NCBI GenBank assembly: GCA_018398765.1
Contig: JAHBMJ010002468.1
Location: 1-17,500 of the forward strand
Length of the DNA stretch: 17,500 bases
Origin: Chromera velia
Lineage: Eukaryota; Sar; Chromeraceae
Direction of reading: 5' to 3'
A model generated the notes under the pieces. That model did no database searches, was not told the origin of the DNA, and worked only from the letters and a program-made list of their open reading frames with translations. Position numbers and translations under genes: made by a program. Every line of letters starts with the position of its first letter. Positions within the stretch are counted from its first letter, which is position 1. Shown here in pieces: positions 8,385 through 16,696 of this stretch.

Positions 8385-10703
8385 AGATTTATCCTCGCTG
8401 TACAAAATCCTTTCTCGCTGCAACAACCCCCCCCCCCCTTTCATGTACCAAGTACTTCCCTCGACCACTCCACCTTCACCTGGCCTGGTCAAGTTGCAAG
8501 TCCAAGTCACGATAATGAGAACGCACAAGCATGCAAATTTCATCTTCATTCTGCATCCTCATACAAGCCCATGCACTGTGTCGCCAACATGGGCAGAGCC
8601 GCATGCGGAATCGGAAACACGCACGCAGATATCAATCCTGAAGAAGGAGGGAGAATCAAAAGCATCCTCAAAACCAACCGTCGGCGCGCAAAACAGACAC
8701 CCATACTCGGCACACATCCACTCACGCACGCGACGTCCGTCCGGCACCCGTGCAGACAGGCAGACAGACAGACAGAAAGTTGCAGCTTCCCTCACTCACC
8801 TTGTTGCAGCTCCCCTTCGGGTTTTTGTGATACCTCGGCACAACGGATGCGTAGTCGAAATTGGTGATCTCCGGAGAGAGGAGGGGGGTTGTGAGGGGCA
8901 CGGGAGGAGGTCTGCTGGAGGGATCCGGGTGACACTCCTCGCACTGCTCCGTGCAGTATGTCGCCACGTGGACAAGTTGGACCTGCGAGGAGGGAGGCTC
9001 ATTCATGTATGTGATGAATGAGCATTTCGTTTTGAAGTTTCTGTTGTCTGTGGTCTGGAAAGGTTCACGTCCACACAGATCGCGTCGGTCTGGACACTTT
9101 CATGCATGACCGACGGGAAGATGCGTCGACCACCATTCCCTTGTCACAACCACAGCCGTTCCCCCGGCCTTCCACCAGCCCGGCGGAATCGTTGAATGTC
9201 AAGAATTCCAATTGAAGAAAGAAGAGGCAATTTCTGGATGGATAGAACAGGGAAACACTCATTAAAGAGTAGAAGTCGTTGAGGATAAGCGTGGTCCGCT
9301 GGAACGTACAAAAAAAAGAAACACTTTGTTTTTCCTCCTTTTTTTTTCAAAGCTTCATTTCACCTGCATTTTCTTCACGTGTGTTTTTCTACCTTCGAAA
9401 TTGGCCAGGCAGATCTGTTCTCATGAATAAAAACCTCGTGTTTTGAAGATGCCATACTCACCTCCGGACACAGTTTCTTGATTTCGTCCAACTGCATGTG
9501 CTTTTTAATCCCCTCAGCTCGGCAGGCATAGTTGACTGCATGCATGCAGAGATCGGAGAAGAAAAAGGGGAGCAGCCAGGTCGCAGATTCAAAACATCAT
9601 CCATCACGGCGTTCGTTCGTTCATACTCCGACAAATCGAATTAAATGAAACACATGTCTCCCTCCCTCTCTCTCATTTCAATATGTCAAGTCCAGTTTGG
9701 GGCTTCACAGCTTTGTTTGTGCATGCGTGGAGAAAGACGGAAAGCACAGCAAGTACTGCATGAGGCAGACAGAAAGACGGGGCAGATCTCTTCTGTCGAT
9801 GGAAGGGGCAGAGGCAGAGGGCGAATAAAAGGCTTCAGGGAGAGAGGAGAGCGGCAAGTCAGAGCTGGGGCATTCAGAGAGAGAAGACACGATCGATTGC
9901 TTCAATAATCCCACCCACCTGCAATGCACCCTCGCCACTGTCTGCAGAAAGCAGCAGAAGGGGAAATGAACGAGTGAATCAGCAAGTTCGCTAAATGGGA
10001 GGGTACGGGGTTGGTTTCAAGGTGCTTTTCTTTCTTTACCTCTCTGACGAGCAGAGACAGATAGATGTCCTCAATGCACAAAGTTTGCAGTATACACAGC
10101 AGGAAAATGCCCCTGGGGAAAATTGGATGCGGGTCCTTCACAGAAAGCCATGCAGGCCAAACGTCGCTCGCTGGTGAAGGGGAGGATTGAATGGCGCTTT
10201 CTGCTTTCGGAGAGAATGCCAAGGGACCCAATTCAGAGCACATGGGATTGCTGATGCCAAATGGAAGTCGGAAAGAAGAGTTCAGACTTATCATGACCAA
10301 TCATTCCCCACGTGAATCCGTGCATCGCATCTGAGGGCATTCAGCTGAGGAGACTGACTGCACGGCAAGCGGAGTGTCCCTGGACACACCGAGTCGCACT
10401 TGCTCCACTTGCGCCTGCACGCATACAGCAGAAAGTGTAGATTTGGTCAGAAGAAGAGAGTTTCGTCGGGTGAGCCCGCGGACGAGAGGTGAAGTGCGGT
10501 ACGACCCCAAAAACACAGCAGCCGTCTCCTGTGAAATGAGGATTCGAGTGTCGTTAGAAAGACAAATTGCAGCCAGAGGACTTCCTGTCTGCAGTTCTGC
10601 ACTTGCACCAATCTGATGGACTGACATAAAACGCATCGAGGTCAATGTGCGCAATCACTTGAGGCAATGTGTGAATAAAGGAACCGACTGTAAGTCGTTC
10701 CAT
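4719..10703 (-). CDS. POLH: DNA polymerase eta (Y-family translesion polymerase), complete, 8 exons
   Basis: Exons (minus strand): 10626-10703, 10359-10414, 9919-9941, 9462-9535, 8800-8982, 7572-8288, 6781-7209 and 4719-6257, giving 1032 residues. The start ATG at 10703 follows an in-frame stop at 10761-10763. Polymerase eta bypasses UV photoproducts at stalled nuclear forks. Exons 1-4 carry the first metal motif (VIAHIDLDAFY, Asp21), steric-gate Tyr26, and Gln45 and Arg58, which match the eta-specific human Gln38 and Arg61. Exon 6 has KASVDEAYVDLS with catalytic Asp170/Glu171. Junction 6/7 restores GVAHAK-VLAKIGSALNKP. Exon 7 has the thumb motif FPLEKIPLLGGKMG, and exon 8 starts with the little finger (RTLAVGF to VTNFEQV, about 521-620). 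The tail has an FF motif at 803-807 (IEHFF, PIP- or RIR-like), a UBZ3 ubiquitin-binding zinc finger (Cys895, Cys898, His912, His916, with Asp914 equivalent to the human ubiquitin-contact Asp), a PIP-like LAAFF with Gly in the Gln position (979-988), and an acidic end. It is longer than human POLH (713 residues) because of a core insertion and a long disordered tail. Confidence 0.95.
6258..6780 (-). other. POLH intron 7, with ambiguous splice boundaries
   Basis: A 523-base intron. The junction can be cut in two ways 4 bases apart: donor gtcggt at 6780 with acceptor after acag, or donor gttggt at 6776 with acceptor after gtag. Both give Met-Val-Gly-Glu-Leu at the junction, differing only in the third base of the Val codon. 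Short open stretches inside (6530-6724) do not match the little finger and are not exons. Confidence 0.85.
7210..7571 (-). other. POLH intron 6, GC-AG type
   Basis: The exon 6 end reads AAG|gcaagt on the minus strand and the acceptor is ttccttccag|GTT. Only this cut joins GVAHAK to VLAKIGSALNKP in frame, reproducing the conserved GIxHNK-VLAKLA block of polymerase eta. AG|GCAAGT is the usual context of minor GC donors spliced by the major spliceosome. Length 362 bases. Confidence 0.85.
7908..7945 (-). repeat. Ser/Ala-coding insertion inside polymerase eta
   Basis: On the minus strand this trinucleotide-like stretch encodes alternating Ser and Ala. It is followed by an acidic, Glu/Arg-rich stretch at about 7740-7860. 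Together they form a low-complexity insertion between the catalytic DEAY motif and the SAGVAHAK block, a part of the catalytic core that is shorter in human POLH. The frame stays open through it. Confidence 0.7.
8346..8387. repeat. (GA)n microsatellite
   Basis: About 42 bases of GA with some GGGA variants. On the minus strand it is a (CT)n pyrimidine tract about 57 bases upstream of the POLH intron 5 acceptor, where it could act as part of the polypyrimidine tract. Confidence 0.9.
8754..8776. repeat. Short (GACA)n tract
   Basis: About 23 bases of CAGA/GACA repeats, just inside the 5' end of POLH intron 5, about 24 bases from the exon 5 donor. Confidence 0.8.
9919..9941 (-). CDS. POLH: POLH exon 3, 23-nt exon
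   Basis: Acceptor ttctgcag and donor gtgggt flank 23 bases that supply Gln-Trp-Arg-Gly-Cys-Ile-Ala plus single bases of the codons on each side. The exon restores the run DTPLAVQ-QWRGCIA-VNYACRAEG typical of the polymerase eta fingers. Without it the reading frame and the QQW motif are lost. Confidence 0.88.
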
Positions 10704-10946
10704 CCTCTTTTCCTCTAGCTCTCCCTCCAAAAAATAACTGCAACTCCGGCTAAAGTATATTCATACATACACGTTACAACAGGGGATAATAGTTCCCGCC
10801 AACATTAAGAGCAGAAAACTGAAGCGCTCTTCATTGCATACCCCGCTCTCGTTCCCAAGACGTATTGTAGGACAGTGTGGATGCCAGGGATTGCCAGGGG
10901 CTGACGATGTCATGCATGGTGCATGAGTCGTCCTCACACGAAAAAG
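10704..10946. promoter_or_regulatory. Upstream region of POLH (presumed promoter and 5' leader)
   Basis: Non-coding DNA between the POLH start and the 3' end of the tRNA gene. A purine-rich leader, GGAGGGAGAGC on the minus strand, lies just ahead of the start codon. I see no recognisable TATA or initiator element. The assignment rests on position alone. Confidence 0.4.
10941..10945 (-). terminator. RNA polymerase III terminator of tRNA-Ala
   Basis: On the minus strand a TTTTT run lies one base past the tRNA discriminator base, the usual termination signal for RNA polymerase III. Confidence 0.8.
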
Positions 10947-11018
10947 TGGAGGTGCGAGGAATCGAACCCCGGACCTTTCCCGTGCGAAGGGAACATACTA
11001 CCACTGTACTACACCCCC
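10947..11018 (-). tRNA. tRNA-Ala, anticodon CGC
   Basis: A 72-base, intronless cloverleaf on the minus strand. The acceptor stem GGGGGTG/CACCTCC has a G3-U70 wobble, the main alanine identity element, and discriminator A73. D stem GTAC/GTAT. Anticodon stem TTCCC/GGGAA with loop TTCGCAC, so the anticodon is CGC and reads GCG. T stem CGGGG/CCTCG. The internal A box is TAGTACAGTGG and the B box GGTTCGATTCC. No CCA is encoded, as expected for a eukaryotic nuclear gene. It lies between the divergent POLH and UFD1-like genes, on the same strand as POLH but transcribed by a different polymerase. Confidence 0.96.
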
Positions 11019-11293
11019 GATGACGACGACTGCGGCGAAAGCGACAGGTTCAGCCATGCATGGGCCGCAATTAATTCACGGGGGCCGGCGAGACGGCAAC
11101 AGGTGGCATGTTGGATGCAACATGGTGGCAACAGCGTTTTTACGTCTCTCAAGATCTTCTCTCTCTTTGAAGAGTCTCAGCTGCCGATCTCGATCACGCT
11201 GTGACAACCATCTCAGGTTGCAATAACCAAACATGTGTGAAAAAGGCCTCCAGGCCAAGAACTAAGGAGTAGCAAGCCGAGGGAAATGCGAAA
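11019..11293. promoter_or_regulatory. Upstream region of the UFD1-like gene (presumed promoter and 5' leader)
   Basis: 275 bases with no gene. An in-frame stop (TAG, 11270-11272) precedes the UFD1-like start at 11294. I see no clear core promoter motif. The 5' flank of the tRNA gene shares this space. Confidence 0.4.
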
Positions 11294-11324
11294 ATGCTGC
11301 AAGACCTTTCAAACCTGTGTTTGA
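11286..11324 (+). other. Short overlapping upstream ORF at the UFD1-like start
   Basis: An ATG at 11286 opens a 12-codon frame that ends in TGA at 11322-11324. It lies out of frame with the UFD1-like start at 11294 and overlaps it. If the transcript begins upstream of it, it could lower initiation at the main start. It depends on the transcript's 5' end, which is unknown. Confidence 0.4.
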
Positions 11325-11521
11325 TCTTGGCCGGTCTCTGGATCTCTGGCCCGTCTTTTGTGGATGCGCTGGGCACACGGGGGGCGGTCTCGCTCCCTCC
11401 TGACCCCATAGCCAGAAGGCTGAAGAGATCGCTCCTCGCCACGATTCAACCGAGGAAAAGACGTCGATCCGGGCTCTTCCGTTTTGTCGGACACTTTAGA
11501 GACGCCCTCAGACGAGCGCAG
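11294..11521 (+). other. Putative bipartite targeting leader of the UFD1-like protein
   Basis: Exon 1 alone encodes the 76-residue leader. A short polar N-terminus (MLQDLSN) precedes a hydrophobic core at about residues 8-25, with a small-residue cleavage-like site (VDA before LG). After this come about 50 residues rich in Arg and Ser, with no acidic residue between residues 26 and 60 except one Asp. The residue after the presumed cleavage is Leu, not Phe. In diatoms and cryptophytes, lack of Phe there marks proteins kept in the periplastid space, though this rule does not hold in apicomplexans. Confidence 0.65.
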
Positions 11522-13826
11522 GTCAGGGATGTCTCCATGCAGATGTTTTTGCCGCTCTGATCGCTATCTGCTCCGCATTGGAGCTCTGTAGGTGTCTCGG
11601 TGTGCCGTTGGTGATCTCTTGACATGATCCCATGCGCGTAAAGGAAGAGTTCGCCAGTTCCGGTCCTTTCCCAGGTCCTCTGTCGTTCTCTTGATGTTCC
11701 TTTTGCTCGGAAGTGGGTATGGGGAAAGAAAAAGTGACCTGGTTGATTGCTTCCTGTGTGCAATCCTGCCTCTTCAACTTACAGGTCGAGCAGTGGGTTG
11801 AGGACACAAACGCCGCTCTGAAAACCTCCAAAGCGGGCGTCCAATTCCTCATAGCAATGCCCATCAGCGATCGTTTCGACCCTGCCCCCGGGACCTTCTC
11901 GCACGGTCACGTGATGACCGGCGACAAGATGAGCTTGCCCCGGAGTGTGAACTCTTTCCTCATGCAAACGCGCGCGGATTTTCCGTGGCAGTTTGCAGTT
12001 GAACCGCTGTCTCCTGGGGATGCGCCTGTAGAAGTGGTGGAGGAAGGAAGGGTAGCAGAGGAAGAGGGGGACTCGGAGGGTCTAAAGTTGGCGCTGCAGG
12101 GGGACGGGGTCAGACGGGTCTTCGGATCAATCGTCGACTTCCGAGCGCCTGAGAATTATGTGTTCATGCCCACGTGGATGTTCGCTTCTCTCAAAATTTT
12201 GTCAGTCAGTCACCTCTCCTTCTTTCCTCTTCCCGTCCCGTCACCTCTCTGTGCTTTGACTTCCCCTCTCTCCTCCTTTCTTTGACGCGCCATTCGCAGA
12301 GACAGACTGCACGACACCTGGCAAGACGGCCAGTCAATCAGTGAGTCAGTCAGGCAGACTAACTGACGAAAGCACGAAGGGACGGGCAGGCGGACAGAGA
12401 GACAGAGACACAAAGAACCAGGCAGAGAGATGGACATGAAAGTAGAGAACTGAACGCATAGACAGACAGACAGACAGACAGACGGACACAGAAACAGGAA
12501 GACGGATGAAAAAGACCGGCAGAAAGAAGAAAGAGAGGCATACAGACAGGCAAACACACACATGGCCCGGAAAGCGAAGCTCTGGAGGGCACTGAAAAAC
12601 AATTGCATTGGGACGGCGTGGCTGTGTATGCGCCTGCTCGTAAATATTAAATCGCTTTCCGGGCCATTCGCACGCTTCGTGCGCGTCAGATGGGTGTGGA
12701 CGAATACGTTGCACGGACGGGTGGATGCGATGCAGTCCTGGTGCGGTGGTTCGTGTTTCGTCCCAGAAGATGCGGGAAGGGGTGACAGTGAAGCTGCGGC
12801 CTCGCTCTGAGGCGTTCATGAAGCTGTCGGATCACCAGGCGATCCTCGAGTCAGAACTGAGACACTACTCCGCTCTCTCACGGAGTTCTTCCATCCTCTT
12901 TTGCTACAATGGTCTGTGAGTCCCCTAAGCCGTCTCGTCATCCTTTCCTTGTGCGTCTTGGAGCATGCACTGGGACCGCATTGTTTTCCTTCCAATTCGT
13001 GACTGCAGATGCAGATGTAGATCCTCTTAGGGTTCGTTCGTTCGTTGCCGCATGTTCGTCGCTCTCTTTGCCTTTGCAAAGTGATTACTCCTCCTCTGTG
13101 GGATTGGGACGCGGCATATTCCGTGTGTGTACTCGAAGGTTGTGCCTGCCATGTTTTTCCTTCCTTCTTCAGTTTTTGCTCTGTATTCAAATCATCTTTT
13201 CCTTTGGTTTTGTTCTATTGAGCATGCATGTATCATTTCAAGCTGCTTCGTATGCGCATGCAGGCCAAGAGTACGTGATGGATGTGGAGGTTGTGGAGGC
13301 ACTGAAGACAGAGGCAGAGGTCTTGGAGGAGGAGGACGCAAATGAGGACAGAGCAATGGGGGTGGGGGGCAGACTGAGGAAGAACCCACCCCTGGATGGG
13401 ATCTGCGTTCAAGTCAGTGACTGACACGACACCATCATCAGTGCGCGGGTCGGTCGTCTTCAGGCATGCAGGCGGCAAACAAAAGAGATTATGCGTTGAC
13501 TTTCCCGCCGTGTACCCTTGCCACCGGGAATTCAGGGGAGACGGTATAAGGGCAGTCACGGCTGGAGTGTTCCAATTTGCTGAGACCCGTCTTTTTCCTT
13601 GCCGACTTCATTCACTCGATTTCCTTGAAGAAAACATAAATGCAGCTGCGCGTTGCAGAAATTTCATGCCTGAACTTGTTTTTGTTGTCCACAACCTCTT
13701 GAATTCCCAATTATGCTTTCTTTCATGCAGGACTGCGATGTGAGCACCGAATTTTTGCCTTCTCTCGAGAAAGTCCTCAAAAAGAGGCGAGCGCGGAAAG
13801 TGTTAACGGCACCTCAGCCTGAGTGA
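11294..13826 (+). CDS. UFD1: UFD1-family protein with a secretory/plastid-type leader, complete, 5 exons
   Basis: Exons 11294-11521, 11785-12200, 12736-12911, 13264-13412 and 13731-13826, giving 354 residues. UFD1 is the ubiquitin-recognising cofactor of the CDC48 segregase. Family evidence starts near residue 95: QFLIAMPISDRFD, the barrel core KMSLPRSVNSFLMQ...FPWQFAVEP (124-150), FMPTWMFASLKIFPGAVVRV across junction 2/3 (203-222), VKLRPRSEAFMKLSD and ILESELRHYSALSRSSSILFCYNG (233-274), and ICVQDCDV across junction 4/5. Each intron cut preserves frame and restores UFD1 sequence. Residues 1-76 are not UFD1: a hydrophobic segment (LCLILAGLWISGPSFVDA) resembles a signal peptide, followed by an Arg/Ser-rich, acid-poor stretch like a transit peptide. 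An acidic insert occupies 156-174. Canonical UFD1 has no such leader; plastid-associated (SELMA) UFD1 does, so action in the periplastid compartment is inferred. The protein ends soon after the UFD1 fold. A cytosolic or ER UFD1 with an odd N-terminus is the alternative. Confidence 0.9.
12201..12735 (+). other. UFD1-like intron 2, with repeats
   Basis: A 535-base intron. Donor gtcagt follows AAAATTTT, and the acceptor is gatgcag before TCCTGG. The acceptor has a poor pyrimidine tract, but it is the only one seen that yields LKI-F-PGAVVRV in frame. A (GACA)n tract lies at 12461-12483. Confidence 0.8.
12461..12483. repeat. (GACA)n microsatellite
   Basis: About 23 bases of GACA repeats within UFD1-like intron 2. 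Confidence 0.85.
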
Positions 13827-15225
13827 AACCCAGATTGAGACAGGCCAAAGTATACCAGAAAAAACGTGTGCTTGTACATGCGCATATCGCTTAGTGGTCG
13901 AACGTCGGAAGAAAAATCTTGATTAAAGTTTGATTTAAAGAAGACTAAAAAAATCTTTTAAAAAAAAAGAATGGAGCGGTGTGTTAGATGTTTACCTAGA
14001 TGTTTACTAGGGTCGAGCCCTATTGAAGATATACACAAATTTTTTGTATGCCTAAGTTGCTCTAAGCTACACATACAATAACATATAGGACAGGATAGGA
14101 TAGAATATAAATTTTCAGTCGTTTCATATTCTCTCGATCGAGTTATCTCAAATCAAGCAGACACTGCTAAGACTTAAACACAGTGCTAAGTGAGAGGGGT
14201 GAATAGGGGGGTACTATAATATCTAGCTGTCTATGGTTGTCTAGCTACATCTGTTTCGCTGTCTTGTATACTAATAAAAAGTTCTAAAAAGTCATATAGC
14301 CTCAATAGGCTACAATGGGCCATGGTATCTGAAATGGATAGCTGAATCAGTGATCGAGGGTGATCGAGGGCTTGACGGGATGCAGTGCCTCACCATCTAG
14401 CTCACCATGTCTTACTTTTTTTCTTTTTACCGATGTTATAAATATAACGGCAGCCGGCGGTAGCCGGCGGGTCGGACCCATGGGCCCGATTGCCCGTGGA
14501 TCGGGCCGCGCGGGGTGCTGGCACATGCAGCATGCATGCATATGCGTGGCGGCATGTGGGAGGAGACTGCATGATTTGGGAGCACCTGGCTACGGGCTGT
14601 GAATTAAGCTGTCTTCAAGTCAACCGCCATCAACCGCCCAATGTCAAGGCTTATTGATGGATTCTCTGGCTGGAGTTACTTTCCACCTGCAACCTCTCTT
14701 CGGATGTCGGCCAGCTTATTCTGACGGCTTGGAATTTTTGTGGACATCTGCGGGACACCTGTCATCAGTGTGCGGCAGTACGTCGGTTGCTGTGCAATCG
14801 AGCACTGTCTCTGTGCCTCCGCAGAAGTGGGTGATCGTCTGTCTGTCTGCTTTCTGAAGGGGGCAGACCTTTCTTGACTGGCACCACTGACCTTTCTTGA
14901 CTGTCCTGTTGAGACGGCCAGTCTTCAATTTTTGTTACATAAGTGTACGTTGGGCAAGGGGGTGCGCCGCCTTTTGAAACCGTATCGAAGTTTTCCGAAC
15001 AGCGTCACAGCAGGTGTGCCACTTTCTTTTCCTGGCTCAGGAGACGCAAGGTGGAGAAATAGAAGGATAAAGAGAAGAAGAAAGAAAAAGGCAACGGTGT
15101 AGACTGCCGAGAAGCACCGTTCAGTCTGACGTGAGTCTTCGTTCGGGTGTGCTCCTCCATTCTCCTCTTCCGGTGAAGTAAGCAGAGGAGCCTCCTCGAA
15201 AAACCGAAGAGGGGGATACGGGACA
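13827..15225. other. Intergenic region between the UFD1-like and AP-1 gamma genes
   Basis: No gene supported. From about 13860 to 14430 the DNA is AT-rich and resembles the island at 3310-4700. It contains a near-tandem tagatgtttac pair (about 13985-14010) and a tagcct/aggcta hairpin at 14297-14312. From about 14440 it becomes GC-rich, with two copies of gccggcggt near 14450-14470. A 15-bp direct repeat (gacctttcttgactg) lies at 14866-14880 and 14889-14903. The right end must hold the AP-1 gamma promoter and 5' leader. Open frames on the minus strand here have no family resemblance. Confidence 0.65.
14866..14903 (+). repeat. 15-bp direct repeat pair
   Basis: The sequence gacctttcttgactg occurs at 14866-14880 and again at 14889-14903, separated by 8 bases. 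It lies about 320 bases ahead of the AP-1 gamma start. It could be a duplicated regulatory site or chance. Confidence 0.7.
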
Positions 15226-15764
15226 ATGTCACAGAAGTTGAGGGACCTCGTTCGGGCCGTGAGGGGATGCAAGACGGCGGCAGAGGAGAGGGGCGTGATC
15301 GCCAAAGAGTGTGCCATGATAAGAACCACATTCAAGGTGGGTGGGTGAGGGTGCGTGCCTCTTGCGAAAGCTGCTTTTCTACACACTCCCTCCCTGTGGG
15401 TAGGAACTGGTGCTCTGGGGGGAGCGCGAGGGGGATCACTGGGAGGGTGCGGGAGAATTGGAATATGGGTTTTTGGGCTGCTGCCTAGTTGATGGTTTGG
15501 GTGTTGATTGAGGGTAGAGTGCAAGCAGTTCCCCGTTCTTTGTTTCGTCCCACCCACCCACTCGCTCTGCCTCCCTGTTCCTCCGAATGTACTCTACACC
15601 TTCATTGTGCACACCCACACCTGTCCCAAATCTCCCGTAGTCACACTCTTCTTCTGCCCTCTCCCATCCTCCGTCCTTTCCACTCTGTATTCCTCTTTCA
15701 TCCTCCAGCGACCATGGCATACTCCTTCATTGCTGCTCTGTGGCTTTACTCGCAAGACCGTTTC

Positions 15765-15800
<36 letters not shown>

Positions 15801-15813
15801 TTCTTTCTTTCTG

Positions 15814-15849
<36 letters not shown>

Positions 15850-16641
15850 TCCTTTATCTGGTCTCCTCCTGATGGGCAAAAAGAACTCCCGGGTTTCCTG
15901 TGTCAAGAGGCGAAGTATCTCCGCCTTTTATCCTTTTTTTTTTTCTGCTTCCCCGCCCCCCCTCTTTTTCTTTCATCTCGTGTTTTTTGTCCCGAACGCA
16001 ATCGGCTGCAAGCGTGAGTCCACAAATCTCAAAGAGATGTCGATAGACAAATGTTGCGAAGAAGCGAGAATTGGCGACTTCGCGCCTCCAGCATCCGTCC
16101 CGCTTTTCCGCCTTATGCGTTGAGAGGAGAGGTCCAAGGAAAAGTGCATAGAGAGAGAGAGATGTGCGTGTGTGATCCTGCCCTGCCCTGAATTGCAGGA
16201 CGAAAGCGACTCCTACAGGCACAGGAACGTTGCGAAACTGTTGTTCATCCATATGCTGGGATATCCGACTTCATTCGGTCGGGCTGTCAGAAAATTCGTG
16301 CTTCATCATGTCCCTGTTTTTCTTCCTTTTTCCTTCCTTCTTTCTTTTGCCCAGTGTTCGCTTTTTCGACACGTCGCTCTTGCGTTTTTTCTTTCTCCAT
16401 TCCTAAACCCTTTTGGTCTGTATTCTCTCTTCGCCCTTTTTTCTCGCAGCTTTTGGATCTCCGCCCGTCTCTTTTCCCCCGCAGACCGACAGTTGTGTTT
16501 GTAAGGAGGGCGTGGAGACAAGGGTGCAGTGATAAGTGATAAGTGATTTATTAGTGCCCAAGAGCACTGTCGCCGTTTTGTCTTTTAGAGGTCGCCCCCG
16601 CAAATGGCAGGGCCTTCCCCGATGCCTTTTCCCGATGTTGT

Positions 16642-16696
<55 letters not shown>

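Larger units (their letters stand above)
8289..8799 (-). other. POLH intron 5, repeat-rich
   Basis: A 511-base intron with donor gtgagt after AACAAG and acceptor accatccag before GTC TCG. It contains a (CTGT)n tract near the donor and a (CT)n tract near the acceptor, read on the minus strand. Confidence 0.85.

Noticed and set aside
11294-13826. Plain cytosolic UFD1 of the host ER-associated degradation pathway
   Set aside because: Not excluded, but less likely: canonical UFD1 starts almost directly with the barrel domain and has no hydrophobic, Arg/Ser-rich 76-residue leader.
14925-15557. Minus-strand open frame of about 210 codons
   Set aside because: It overlaps AP-1 gamma exon 1 in antisense, has low-complexity Pro/Leu/Phe content and no family resemblance.
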